Shown here piece by piece: positions 52,270 through 61,160 of a stretch of DNA of 64,000 nucleotides. Source of the DNA: an uncultured Prevotella sp. GTDB taxonomy: Bacteria > Bacteroidota > Bacteroidia > Bacteroidales > Bacteroidaceae. The position numbers and the translations under genes are program-made. A model generated the notes under the pieces. That model searched no databases, was not told the DNA's origin, and was given only the letters and a program-made list of their open reading frames with translations. Position 1 is the stretch's first letter, and every line of letters begins with the position of its first letter. Location: NCBI GenBank assembly GCA_937906495.1, contig CALCVT010000140.1, positions 1 to 64,000 on the forward strand, written 5' to 3'.

Positions 52270-52350
52270 AAAAAGAAACGAGGCTACCCGGCACTCCGGG
52301 CAGCCTCTCGTTTCGGACAAGAACATAACAATCTTAGTATTCTACTTAAC
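52270..52350 (-). ncRNA. Candidate small RNA or leader attenuator
   Basis: A promoter at 52357-52388 is followed, about 40 nt after its predicted start site, by a strong hairpin: GAAACGA/TCGTTTC at the base and CCCGG/CCGGG at the tip (52275-52314), with CTTTTTAGG after it on the minus strand. A transcript of about 75-80 nt would result, with no reading frame. It is either a free-standing small RNA or a terminated leader of the adhesin-like gene 360 nt downstream. No known RNA family was recognised. Confidence 0.4.
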
Positions 52351-52356
52351 TCGATG

Positions 52357-52388
52357 CAAAGATACGATGGCTTTTAAGTGTTCTCAAT
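52357..52388 (-). promoter_or_regulatory. Promoter of the candidate small RNA
   Basis: TATCTTTG (52357-52364, minus) with ATTG (52385-52388) 20 nt upstream. The next gene in its direction starts only at 51912. Confidence 0.6.
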
Positions 52389-52564
52389 ACCTATTTTGCG
52401 GTATTTGGGTGTTACATTGTTTGCACCGGATGCTGAATTTTACACACGGAATATGTAATAATATACACTTTCATGCTGAATTTCAGCGAGTTAATTTCAC
52501 ATACCTACTTGTATTGCCGATGCGGCAAACATTATAGCAGATTGTTGACATCGTACTGAATTTT

Positions 52565-53233
52565 TTATCGCAGTTTGTAGCCTAACGACACCAGTCCCGA
52601 TATATTGCGAGCTCCGGCTCTGTTAAATTTGGCCAATCCAAAGTCTGCTTCAATCCCCAAAGTCAAACCCGAGGGGAACTGATACCCAACCATTGCCTGC
52701 ACACCGGCATCAAAGCGATGGGTACCTGGCTCGTTGAAGGTCTTTTTCTCATAATAGAGTTTTTCGGCTCCGGGGCGCTCTGTGTCGCCTTTGGTCTTTT
52801 GTTTGCCGCTTATACCATATGCTACATAGGGGCCGGCCGTAAAAACGATATAGCGCGACTCACCGGTACGCAAATAGTAAGAAAATAGCAACGGCATTTG
52901 AATGTAATTTTGGGTAGCCGTACGGTTTTTTATACCAACAAGGGGTTCGCCGGTTTCTTCGTCAAAAAGTTGGTTACCGTTATCGTCGAAAACGAATACG
53001 GTTTGGTTCGGATCCTTCCAACCTTTGCCATACACTTCGATACCGGGCATAAATGTCCAGTGCTGATCGAACTCCACTTCATAGCCAATGCCTGCTTTGA
53101 AGGCACCAATAGCTTGAGCATGTCCATAGTGCGAAGCTAAACCTCCGCCAATTTTAAAATGGATGCTCTGTGCCTGAAGGGCTATAGCTAGAGTTAAAAA
53201 GCTAAATAGTACAGGTAGAAGTCTACGCATCAT
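52565..53233 (-). CDS. Outer-membrane beta-barrel (porin-family) protein
   Basis: A 222-residue exported protein; ATG 53233 or 53230 starts the signal peptide (MRRLLPVLFSFLTLAIALQAQS), the frame start at 53293 being too far upstream. The body shows repeated amphipathic strands with FMPGIEVYGKGW, YIQMPLLFSYYLRTG and FTAGPYVAYGISG, as in small barrels of the PorT/OMP_b-brl family; it ends GLVSLGYKLR. It is a paralogue in type, though not close in sequence, of the barrel protein at 41146-41763. Function unknown. Confidence 0.8.
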   Translation of the reverse strand: MMRRLLPVLFSFLTLAIALQAQSIHFKIGGGLASHYGHAQAIGAFKAGIGYEVEFDQHWTFMPGIEVYGKGWKDPNQTVFVFDDNGNQLFDEETGEPLVGIKNRTATQNYIQMPLLFSYYLRTGESRYIVFTAGPYVAYGISGKQKTKGDTERPGAEKLYYEKKTFNEPGTHRFDAGVQAMVGYQFPSGLTLGIEADFGLAKFNRAGARNISGLVSLGYKLR

Positions 53234-53414
53234 TTGTTTGTTTACTTTGAAGGTTAAACGGTTTGCTGGCGTTATGGCATTCGGGCAGCTCAACCTTTTT
53301 TCGGGTTCACCAACTGCTTCTGATGCAACTTACTGCTCAGAGGGCGAATGCCGCGCTAACCATTTAAGTTACGCCTCGCACGCTGGCTTATGCTGCGTAA
53401 CGGGGCGTATGCTC

Positions 53415-55274
53415 TTATTCTTCGAAAAACTGGCGCCAATCGTCCTTGCGGTGTTTACGTGGCACCTCGTATTCTTCGGCATTGCTTTTACGGCCTTTAC
53501 GCCCCTTTTTCTCTGCTTTCCAACCGGCCTTCATTTGTTTGGGATTAGCCACCTCGGCATAAGTGTGAGGTTTGCGCTCCTTGCGTGATTTAGGTTTGTC
53601 GGCCGGTGCATTAGGTGTTCCGTTATTGCGCTCGGCATGGTCTACTACTACTTTGCGCTCACCCACTTTGGCACGCTTCATTTTGCTCAGTACCAATGGT
53701 GCATCGGCATCGGGAACTTCGAAGAATGAACAATTAGTGGTCAGGTCTATGCGTCCTATCTCTATTTTTGAATCGCGTACATAGCGGTTTACTAAATTGA
53801 TAATTTCGCGGGCATAAAAATTGTCGCGCTTACCTAAATTGATAAAAAGGCGGGTATATCCCTCTTCGGCCTTATGCGGTCCGTCTTCACGATGGCGACG
53901 GTCGCGACGCGTTTTACCATTATCATCCTTGGCTGAGCGGCTCTCGGTGGGCTGTTCAATGGCTGGTGCTCCCGCATAATAGCGCAGAAAATGGCCAAAC
54001 TCTCGGCTCACAATGCGCTTGATAAGGTCTTCCTTGGTCAACCACTCGAGTTTGCGGAATATTTCGGGCAGGAAAGGAGCAATTTCGGTATCATCCACTT
54101 CGATGCGCTCCAATTCGTCCATCACCTTGTAAAGTTGCTTGGTGCATATTTCTTGCGGCTCGGGCAATACGCCTGCCTCGAACTTCTTTCCAATCACTTT
54201 TTCGATGATGCGCACCTTACCCTTTTCGCGCAAGTGAATAATGGAGATACTTGTGCCTCGTTTGCCGGCACGCCCTGTACGGCCCGAACGGTGCGTATAA
54301 TTTTCAACGTCGTCGGGCAAACCGTAGTTAATTACGTGTGTCAAATCCTCCACGTCGAGTCCGCGGGCAGCTACGTCGGTTGCTATGAGCAATTGGGTAT
54401 GATGCTGTCTAAACTTTTGCATGGTCAAGTCGCGCTGGGCCTGCGAAAGGTCGCCATGCAAGGCTTCGGCATTATAGCCATCGCGAATAAGGAGGTCGGC
54501 CACCTCTTGTGTTTCAAGACGCGTACGACAAAAAATTATACCATATATGCGGGGAAAATAATCGACTACACGCTTGAGGGCAGCATACTTATCCTTTGCA
54601 TGCACCAGGTAATATATATGGTTCACATTCTCTGCGCCTTCATTGCGCGAGCCCACTACAATTTCCTTATAGTCGTGCAAGTAGCTTTTGGCAATGCGTT
54701 CAATCTCTTTGCCCATCGTAGCCGAAAAGAGCAGGGTATTTCGCTCAGCCGGAACGCCAGCCAGAATTTCGTCGATGCTTTCAGTAAAGCCCATATTGAG
54801 CATCTCGTCAGCTTCGTCAAGCACTACATTTTCTACGGCATCGAGTTTCGCCACACCACGGTGCATCAGGTCAATCAAACGGCCGGGAGTAGCAACAATA
54901 ACCTGCGCGCCCTTGCGCAACGAACGAATTTGGCTGTCAATGCTCGAACCGCCATAAACTGCCAACACGTGCAGGTCGTCGATGTAACGGGAGTATTCTT
55001 TCAAATCGCCCGCAATTTGCAAACAGAGTTCGCGTGTGGGGCTTAATATCACGGCTTGCGTACGTCTGTCGACCGGATTAACCTTTTGGAGAACGGGCAA
55101 ACCGAATGCCGCCGTTTTGCCTGTACCTGTCTGCGCCAGGGCTATGACATCGTTACCCGTACCGAGCAGGTAGGGTATCACTTCTTCTTGTACAGGCATT
55201 GGGTGCTCATACCCCATCTCGCCAATGGCGCGGCGGATTGCCTCCGAAACGCCTAACTCTTCAAATGTTTTCAA
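53415..55274 (-). CDS. DEAD-box ATP-dependent RNA helicase with DbpA-type RRM
   Basis: A 619-residue RNA helicase of the DeaD/CsdA class, acting in ribosome assembly or mRNA turnover. Helicase motifs in order: Q motif, AQTGTGKT (I), PTRELCLQ (Ia), VATPGRLID (Ib), DEADEMLNMGF (II), SATM (III), ATDVAARGLDVEDL (V) and HRSGRTGRAGKRG (VI). A DbpA RNA-binding fold follows at about 475-550 (YTRLFINLGKRDNFYAREIINLVNR). The C-terminal tail is Lys/Arg-rich and disordered. A -7 box lies 45 nt upstream. Confidence 0.93.
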   Translation of the reverse strand: MKTFEELGVSEAIRRAIGEMGYEHPMPVQEEVIPYLLGTGNDVIALAQTGTGKTAAFGLPVLQKVNPVDRRTQAVILSPTRELCLQIAGDLKEYSRYIDDLHVLAVYGGSSIDSQIRSLRKGAQVIVATPGRLIDLMHRGVAKLDAVENVVLDEADEMLNMGFTESIDEILAGVPAERNTLLFSATMGKEIERIAKSYLHDYKEIVVGSRNEGAENVNHIYYLVHAKDKYAALKRVVDYFPRIYGIIFCRTRLETQEVADLLIRDGYNAEALHGDLSQAQRDLTMQKFRQHHTQLLIATDVAARGLDVEDLTHVINYGLPDDVENYTHRSGRTGRAGKRGTSISIIHLREKGKVRIIEKVIGKKFEAGVLPEPQEICTKQLYKVMDELERIEVDDTEIAPFLPEIFRKLEWLTKEDLIKRIVSREFGHFLRYYAGAPAIEQPTESRSAKDDNGKTRRDRRHREDGPHKAEEGYTRLFINLGKRDNFYAREIINLVNRYVRDSKIEIGRIDLTTNCSFFEVPDADAPLVLSKMKRAKVGERKVVVDHAERNNGTPNAPADKPKSRKERKPHTYAEVANPKQMKAGWKAEKKGRKGRKSNAEEYEVPRKHRKDDWRQFFEE

Positions 55275-55318
55275 CTTAATAATCTATAGTTACAATGGAG
55301 CGACTTTACTCCAAATTG

Positions 55319-55326
55319 CAAAAGTA
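55319..55326 (-). promoter_or_regulatory. -7 box of the DEAD-box helicase gene
   Basis: TACTTTTG on the minus strand, about 45 nt before the start codon. No clear -33 partner. Confidence 0.5.
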
Positions 55327-55463
55327 CTATTTTTCGGGCAATTAAGCCGCAAGTTGCGCTGACATTCGTACAAAATGGTACAGACAGAGGCTAACATCGA
55401 CGCTTTCTTTTTATAAAAGCAAACATTTTGTACACGGATAGAGTTCTTCCTTACCCACTCTCT

Positions 55464-56561
55464 TTAGCCGTGCATACGCACCCGGTTACCGGGCATACGT
55501 ACTATGGTATCGCTATCTTCCAAGTCAAAAAGCAGTTCGGTAAGTGCTGATACCGAAATGCCCGTTTGCAACGACAGTTGGTCGATACTCAAATTATCGA
55601 CCTTCTCAAGTGCATCGATTACGCGCTCCTGCTCCGGAGTAAACATCGGAAAGAGTGTTGGTTCCTTAGCTGCTCTGGCAGGAGCTGCCTCCCAACCTAA
55701 CGTTCGCAACACATCCTCGGCCGAAAGCACCAGCGAAGCCCGATTGTCACGGATTAAGCGGTTACACCCCTCGGAGTAAGCATCGGTCAAACGGCCCGGA
55801 ACGGCCATCACCTCACGATTATAGCTCCCGGCTATGGTTGCCGTAATGAGTGCCCCACCCTTGCCCGCACTTTCTATGACGAGTGTGCCCGACGAAATGC
55901 CAGCCACAATTCGGTTACGGCGCACAAAATTTCCTTTGTCGGGCACTGTGCCTGTAAAATACTCTGTGAGCAGTCCACCATGGCAGGTCATTTCATCGGC
56001 TGTAGCCTGATGCATACGCGGATAAATACGGTCGTGGCCATGAGCCAGTACTGCCACTGTATCCAAGCCGTTGGCCAACGAGGCACGATGGGCATGAATA
56101 TCCACGCCATAGGCTAACCCGCTCACTATAAGCAAATCGGGCAATAAGCGTCCCAGGTCGGCAAACAGCGATTCGCACAACTGTTTGCCATAATCAGTAA
56201 TGTGTCGTGTTCCCACTACACTTAGCACGTGCCTTCTTCCCAATCTGCCTGTTCCTTTATAGAACAGATTGATAGGAGCATCGGGAATTTCGTCGGCCTT
56301 CAAGAGCATCGGATACGCATCGCTGCTGAACGGAATAATCTGCACCCGGTGTTCCTCGCAGAACTCGCGTTCTCGTAATGCCTGCTCACGCGCCTGCTTT
56401 AAACCGGGCTTATCGCGCAAGAGTTCCCCCCAGCGTTCGCACTCGGGTGCTTCGTCGCTCAAAGCAGCTTCGGCCGTTCCGTAATAGCGCAACAGCGACA
56501 ACGCTTGCGCCTGGCTTAAACCGCGTAACCGGGAGAGTATCAACGAAGAAAGAATTTCCAT
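55464..56561 (-). CDS. dprA: DNA processing protein DprA
   Basis: A 365-residue protein that in naturally competent bacteria loads RecA on incoming single-stranded DNA. The Rossmann-like core (about residues 80-290) holds VVGTRHITDYGKQLCE, VSGLAYGVDIHAHRASL, VLAHGHDRIYP, and GTLVIESAGKGGALITA. An N-terminal helix-hairpin-helix-like region and a C-terminal winged-helix domain (about 310-362) flank it. It is the last gene of a DUF2851-thioesterase-dprA unit, 46 nt after the thioesterase. Confidence 0.94.
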   Translation of the reverse strand: MEILSSLILSRLRGLSQAQALSLLRYYGTAEAALSDEAPECERWGELLRDKPGLKQAREQALREREFCEEHRVQIIPFSSDAYPMLLKADEIPDAPINLFYKGTGRLGRRHVLSVVGTRHITDYGKQLCESLFADLGRLLPDLLIVSGLAYGVDIHAHRASLANGLDTVAVLAHGHDRIYPRMHQATADEMTCHGGLLTEYFTGTVPDKGNFVRRNRIVAGISSGTLVIESAGKGGALITATIAGSYNREVMAVPGRLTDAYSEGCNRLIRDNRASLVLSAEDVLRTLGWEAAPARAAKEPTLFPMFTPEQERVIDALEKVDNLSIDQLSLQTGISVSALTELLFDLEDSDTIVRMPGNRVRMHG

Positions 56562-56607
56562 AAACTCATTTTTACAGGAGTGGTACTTTAATCAGAAATA
56601 CAACTAA

Positions 56608-57000
56608 CTATTCTGCCACCAAAGGGTCGAGTTCGGCACAGGCTTGCAAACGGCCATTCACCAGGCAGACGGTTTCGACTGTCGACTTAAACACGAGTTT
56701 GAGGTCGGGCAAACGATAAATGTCCTGGTAAAACACATATTTAATCCCCTCCTTTTTCAAGGCCAATTTCGACACAAATTCGTCACCACTGCGCAGGGGA
56801 TGCTTAAAGTTGAGTTGCATACGTGCTACTACGGCATCAATACCACGCGCATGCAAGTCGGCAAAACTTATTCCGCGCGAACGCAAAAACTCGTGGCGGG
56901 TATGTTCTGTGTAATGCTGATAATTTGCATTGTTTACGATGCCTTGCAGGTCGCACTCGTAGTCGCGCACCTTAAAGTTGAGTATAAAGGTATATTCCAT
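56608..57000 (-). CDS. Hotdog-fold acyl-CoA thioesterase
   Basis: A 130-residue 4-hydroxybenzoyl-CoA thioesterase-like protein; ATG 57000 (MEYTFILNFKVRD) is the family-like start, while the frame opens at 57114 inside the upstream gene. The signature YECDLQGIVNNANYQHYTEHTRHEFL matches the DxxGxVxNxxY active-site motif. The likely role is hydrolysis of short or medium acyl-CoA. It lies 7 nt after the DUF2851 gene, so cotranscription is likely. Confidence 0.85.
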   Translation of the reverse strand: MEYTFILNFKVRDYECDLQGIVNNANYQHYTEHTRHEFLRSRGISFADLHARGIDAVVARMQLNFKHPLRSGDEFVSKLALKKEGIKYVFYQDIYRLPDLKLVFKSTVETVCLVNGRLQACAELDPLVAE

Positions 57001-57007
57001 CTTGAAT

Positions 57008-58297
57008 TTATTTTCGTAGTCTGAGGTATTCGGCACCAAAGCGGCAGCGCAAACAATCCTTGCGGTCGCAATAATTTTGACGCAGTTGAATAAGGGCCTG
57101 ACTATCGGCTGCATGAGTTACACAAATGCCGGCACGTTCCCAGCACCGGGTAATATAATTGCGCTCGGCCGGAAGCGACTCGAGCAGACTGAAGGCGCAA
57201 TCGGCTAAATCTTCATCAAAGTGACTACGCGCATAGGCAAAGAACAACGGAGAGGCCGAATTGATTATAAGCAGGTTGAGCGAACCTGACTGCAACACCT
57301 TGTCGGAAGTTTGCGAGGTTTCCTCACCAAAACTGTAATGGTTGCGCCAATAAGGCGTTACGCCTACCTTGAAAAAATGATGCAATGATTTGACATCGCG
57401 CAACTCGAGCATTTGCGAAAAACCGGTACGACGCTGTGTATATAAGGCCGTAAGTTGTGACAAACGGGTGTGCGGAAAATTCTGCGGCCGCAGCCGGCCA
57501 AACTTCCACACATTTGCCGGTATAGGAGTCAGTCCAAATTTATGCTGAAGGAAACGATACTCTGCCTGCAAGCGCAAGTAGTAACTATCGCGCCGCGACT
57601 CAGGAACGAGGTCGTCGCAAAGCAGTCCGGCTTGCCCCATAAAAAAGGCTTCAACCTGGAAAGCATCGTCGCGATGCTTTCCTACCTCCGGCAGATTGAT
57701 GCTCAGCGCCCACTGTTCAAAGGCTTGTGCATTGGTACCAAAGCCAAAATTACGCGCCAAAGTAATAAAAAAAGTACGCTCCCAGTCTCCGCCCGTTCGT
57801 TCCAGGTAGCCTTGTATGCGGCGGGTCTTTGCTTCGAGTCGCTCAACGGTCAGGCGGCTCATCCAAGCGTTGCGGCTAAGTTCTGAAATACCGGGAATGA
57901 TGCGATAACACGGAGGATAAGTTTCTTCGGCTATGAGTTCATCATAGTTGGCCAGCAATTGCTGCGGAACCTCCAGTTGCAATTGCGGCAGTTGCTTTCC
58001 GTCGCGGGTAAATGCGGTTGCATCGATTTCAGCAACTACATGCAGAATCACATTGTTATAGGCTGCATCCTGCTCATGGCGATGCCTGAACCAGTCGGAA
58101 GCCCGTTCGTGTATTTCAACGTTGCCAGCCCAAAGCATCCCGCCAAGCTTCAACTTCGCATTAAAGAAGTCGGGACCCGACTGGTTCAAATTGTGTACAC
58201 CGGGGTCTATAACTTCTACCATTTCGCCCTGATCGGTTTGCAGTTTACCGCTACTATAAAGGCGGTGCTGCCATACATAATGCAGAAGGTACTCCAT
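57008..58297 (-). CDS. DUF2851 family protein
   Basis: A 429-residue cytoplasmic protein of the DUF2851 family, restricted mainly to Bacteroidota. ATG 58297 (MEYLLHYVWQHRLY) is the typical start; the frame opens at 58357. It includes LQTDQGEMVEVIDPGVHNLNQSGPDF and WAGNVEIHERASDW, and near the end a Cys group (CWERAGICVTHA, CDRKDCLRCRFG) that could bind metal. Function unknown; it is the promoter-proximal gene in a unit with a thioesterase and dprA. Confidence 0.85.
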   Translation of the reverse strand: MEYLLHYVWQHRLYSSGKLQTDQGEMVEVIDPGVHNLNQSGPDFFNAKLKLGGMLWAGNVEIHERASDWFRHRHEQDAAYNNVILHVVAEIDATAFTRDGKQLPQLQLEVPQQLLANYDELIAEETYPPCYRIIPGISELSRNAWMSRLTVERLEAKTRRIQGYLERTGGDWERTFFITLARNFGFGTNAQAFEQWALSINLPEVGKHRDDAFQVEAFFMGQAGLLCDDLVPESRRDSYYLRLQAEYRFLQHKFGLTPIPANVWKFGRLRPQNFPHTRLSQLTALYTQRRTGFSQMLELRDVKSLHHFFKVGVTPYWRNHYSFGEETSQTSDKVLQSGSLNLLIINSASPLFFAYARSHFDEDLADCAFSLLESLPAERNYITRCWERAGICVTHAADSQALIQLRQNYCDRKDCLRCRFGAEYLRLRK

Positions 58298-58412
58298 AAG
58301 TTGTTTGTACTTAAGGTTGAACATCGGAATAATGAGAGCGAACGCTTTATTGAGCACCTGAACATGCTGGTGTCCGCATAAGCCGCCTTTGACGCAACGG
58401 CCTTGAATTAAA

Positions 58413-58443
58413 CAAAGGTACGCCTTTTTTGAGTATCAGCAAA
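58413..58443 (-). promoter_or_regulatory. Promoter of the DUF2851-thioesterase-dprA unit
   Basis: TACCTTTG (58413-58420, minus) with TTTG 19 nt upstream (58440-58443), a full consensus. It is back-to-back with the mnmG promoter. Confidence 0.7.
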
Positions 58444-58473
58444 TACCGCATCGCATTTATCAAGAAAAACTCG

Positions 58474-58481
58474 TACTTTTG
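58474..58481 (+). promoter_or_regulatory. -7 box of the mnmG promoter
   Basis: TACTTTTG, with the transcription start near 58488, leaving a leader of about 15 nt before mnmG. Confidence 0.6.
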
Positions 58482-58502
58482 CGGCTATAAACTCGAAAGA
58501 AG

Positions 58503-60380
58503 ATGCAAACTGTTTTTAACTACGACGTAATTGTTATCGGTGCTGGCCATGCCGGCTGCGAAGCCGCCGCCGCTGCAGCTAAGATGGGAGCTCAAACCTG
58601 TCTGGTCACAATGGATATGAACAAAATTGCCCAAATGAGCTGTAACCCGGCTATCGGCGGCATTGCCAAGGGGCAAATTGTTCGCGAAATTGATGCACTT
58701 GGTGGACTGACCGGTGAGGTTACAGATGCTACTGCCATCCAGTTTAGAATGCTCAACCGCTCTAAAGGACCAGCCATGTGGAGCCCGCGTGCGCAATGCG
58801 ACAGAGCCAAATTCATTACCGAATGGCGCAAACGCTTGGAGAATACCGACAACTTACACATCTGGCAGGACGAAGCTGCCGAAATACTTACCGAAGGAAA
58901 GGTTGTAAAAGGTGTACGTACCATTTGGGGAGCCGAACTCCTTGCACGCACGGTAGTTGTAACAGCCGGTACATTCTTGCGCGGCCTCATGCACATCGGA
59001 CGCAGACAAGTGCCTGGAGGCCGTTGTGCCGAACCTGCATCCAATTTTCTGACAGCGTCGATCAACGCACTGGGCATTCGCTCCGACCGCATGAAAACGG
59101 GCACACCAGTCCGCATTGATAAGCGCTCCGTACATCTGGACGAAATGGAAGAACAGCCGGGCGAAACCGACTTTCATCGATTCTCATTTGTGAGTCAGCA
59201 GCGCCCCCTGCCCCAACTTCCCTGCTGGATTTGCGAAACGAATGCCGAAGTGCACGAAATGCTGCGTTCGGGGCTTAACGACTCTCCGCTGTATAACGGA
59301 CAGATTCAGAGCATCGGGCCGCGCTATTGCCCCAGTATCGAGACCAAGATAGTTACCTTTCCTGACCGCGACCACCATCCGCTCTTTTTGGAGCCTGAGG
59401 GCATCGACACCAACGAACTTTACCTGAACGGATTCTCATCGAGTTTACCGATGGATGTGCAAATTGAAGCACTCAAGCGCATGCCTTGCTTTCGCGACGT
59501 TGTGGTTTACCGCCCGGGCTATGCCATTGAATACGACTTTTTCGATCCCACGCAGCTACACCACACGCTTGAGTCGAAACTGATAGACGGTCTTTACTTT
59601 GCCGGACAGGTCAATGGCACTACCGGATACGAAGAGGCAGCCGGACAAGGGCTTGTGGCAGGCATCAACGCTGCACTCAAATGCGCAGGCAGCAAACCAT
59701 TCACACTACAACGCGACGAAGCCTACATAGGCGTGCTCATCGACGATTTAGTAACCAAGGGGGTTGACGAGCCCTACCGCATGTTTACCTCACGTGCCGA
59801 ATATCGCATCCTGCTACGCCAGGACAATGCCGACATCCGCCTTACGCCTTATGCCGAGCAGTTCGGCACGGCTTCGGCCGAACGCTTGCAGCACTTTCAC
59901 GCCAAACAAAACAACATCAGGAGCATCATTGAATACTGCAAGCAATTTCCAATCAAGGCAGCACGCATCAATCCTTTTCTCGAAAGCATAGGCACAACTC
60001 CCCTAAGCAGCGGCTGTAAACTTTTCGACCTTATCAACCGACCGCAGATTACGCTCGACAAACTTACTGAGGAGATTGATAGTTTCAAAACATTTCTTTC
60101 GACCCTGCACTCCGACCGCGAAGAAACAATCGAGGCAGCCGAAATAGAAATGAAGTATCACGGATACATTGCCCGCGAACGGGCACTTGCCGACAAGATG
60201 CAACGGCTCGAAGACATCAAGATACGCGGACACTTCGACTATGAGCAACTTACACAGCTAAGCACCGAAGCCCGCCAGAAACTGAAGGCTATCGACCCTG
60301 AAACATTGGCACAGGCAGGACGTATCCCGGGAGTTTCGCCAAGCGACATCAGTGTGCTGCTTGTACTACTGGGCAGATAA
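58503..60380 (+). CDS. mnmG: tRNA uridine-5-carboxymethylaminomethyl modification enzyme MnmG (GidA)
   Basis: A 625-residue FAD enzyme that, with MnmE, modifies U34 of tRNAs reading two-fold degenerate codons. The N-terminal FAD motif VIVIGAGHAGCEAA and the CNPAIGG segment are present. The two GidA signatures are also seen: GPRYCPSIETKI and PGYAIEYDFFDP. The C-terminal helical domain (HYHGYIAR-like, KYHGYIARE) ends in GVSPSDISVLLVLLGR. The length is normal. In many bacteria gidA lies near the replication origin, and the parS site just downstream fits that here. Confidence 0.96.
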   Translation: MQTVFNYDVIVIGAGHAGCEAAAAAAKMGAQTCLVTMDMNKIAQMSCNPAIGGIAKGQIVREIDALGGLTGEVTDATAIQFRMLNRSKGPAMWSPRAQCDRAKFITEWRKRLENTDNLHIWQDEAAEILTEGKVVKGVRTIWGAELLARTVVVTAGTFLRGLMHIGRRQVPGGRCAEPASNFLTASINALGIRSDRMKTGTPVRIDKRSVHLDEMEEQPGETDFHRFSFVSQQRPLPQLPCWICETNAEVHEMLRSGLNDSPLYNGQIQSIGPRYCPSIETKIVTFPDRDHHPLFLEPEGIDTNELYLNGFSSSLPMDVQIEALKRMPCFRDVVVYRPGYAIEYDFFDPTQLHHTLESKLIDGLYFAGQVNGTTGYEEAAGQGLVAGINAALKCAGSKPFTLQRDEAYIGVLIDDLVTKGVDEPYRMFTSRAEYRILLRQDNADIRLTPYAEQFGTASAERLQHFHAKQNNIRSIIEYCKQFPIKAARINPFLESIGTTPLSSGCKLFDLINRPQITLDKLTEEIDSFKTFLSTLHSDREETIEAAEIEMKYHGYIARERALADKMQRLEDIKIRGHFDYEQLTQLSTEARQKLKAIDPETLAQAGRIPGVSPSDISVLLVLLGR

Positions 60381-60503
60381 ACTGCCATGTAAAAAATTAG
60401 GCACTGTGTGTATAATCCCCTACATGGCTTGCTTAAAGTTTTACTCGAACTACCTATCCCAGCACCACCACCCCCCCCGGAATCAAGTTTTCCGGAGTGT
60501 TCA

Positions 60504-60519
60504 TGTTTCACGTGAAACA
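60504..60519. promoter_or_regulatory. parS centromere-like site
   Basis: TGTTTCACGTGAAACA, a perfect 16-bp palindrome identical to the bacterial ParB-binding consensus. ParB-CTP loads at such sites to form the partition complex, usually clustered around the origin of replication. It stands alone in the window, in the mnmG-apt gap. No parA or parB gene is present. Confidence 0.9.
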
Positions 60520-60553
60520 AACTACTATAATCCACCTATAAATCAAAGCATTC

Positions 60554-61090
60554 ATGAATACAAAACTGCTTTTAGAGAATTTGAGAAACGTCCCCGACTT
60601 TCCCAAGCCCGGCATCCACTTCAAGGATGTCAGCACCCTGTTTAAAAACCCCGAATGCATAGCCGAAATGCTCGAAGAACTGGTACGCCTTTATCAAGAC
60701 AAAGGCATCACCAAAATTGTAGGCATCGAAAGCCGCGGCTTTGTAATGGGCGGCATGCTGGCAGCCCGCCTGGGAGCCGGCTTTGTAATGGCCCGTAAAC
60801 CGGGCAAACTGCCGGCCGAAACCCGAAAGGCAACCTACCTTAAAGAATATGGCTACGACACCATCGAAATTCACACCGATGCAATTACCCCCGACGATGT
60901 AGTTCTCATTCACGACGACCTGCTGGCTACCGGAGGTTCGATGCAGGCAGCCTACGACCTGGTGCAGCACTTCAACCCCCAAAAAACGTACATCAACTTC
61001 TTGATTGAACTCCAAATGGAAGGGCTCGAAGGCCGGAAATTCCTGGGCAAGGACCTCGACATTACAACCCTACTCACCATTAAAGAATAA
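60554..61090 (+). CDS. apt: Adenine phosphoribosyltransferase
   Basis: A 178-residue purine-salvage enzyme converting adenine and PRPP to AMP. It opens with the typical VPDFPKPGIHFKDVSTL; IVGIESRGFVMGG is the substrate loop, and VVLIHDDLLATGGSMQAA carries the PRPP-binding motif. The length is normal. It is followed by a terminator and then uvrC, a common order in Bacteroidales. An 8-C run lies at 60471-60478 in its upstream gap. Confidence 0.95.
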   Translation: MNTKLLLENLRNVPDFPKPGIHFKDVSTLFKNPECIAEMLEELVRLYQDKGITKIVGIESRGFVMGGMLAARLGAGFVMARKPGKLPAETRKATYLKEYGYDTIEIHTDAITPDDVVLIHDDLLATGGSMQAAYDLVQHFNPQKTYINFLIELQMEGLEGRKFLGKDLDITTLLTIKE

Positions 61091-61093
61091 CCG

Positions 61094-61119
61094 AACGCCC
61101 GGAGCTATCCGGGCGTTTT
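61094..61119 (+). terminator. Terminator after apt
   Basis: A perfect 10-bp stem AACGCCCGGA/TCCGGGCGTT (61094-61103, 61108-61117) with a 4-nt loop, followed by TT. It lies 3 nt after the apt stop and 44 nt before the uvrC start. Confidence 0.75.
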
Positions 61120-61160
61120 GGCTTATAACCTTTGGCCGTTTCAAAACCAACCTCCAACTT

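Noticed and set aside
60471..60478. Run of eight C as a phase-variable switch for apt
   Set aside because: It is short, lies outside the coding region and not clearly within a promoter; apt is a housekeeping gene.
61005..61160. 52-codon N-terminal extension of uvrC
   Set aside because: It overlaps the end of apt and its terminator; the family start is at 61161.
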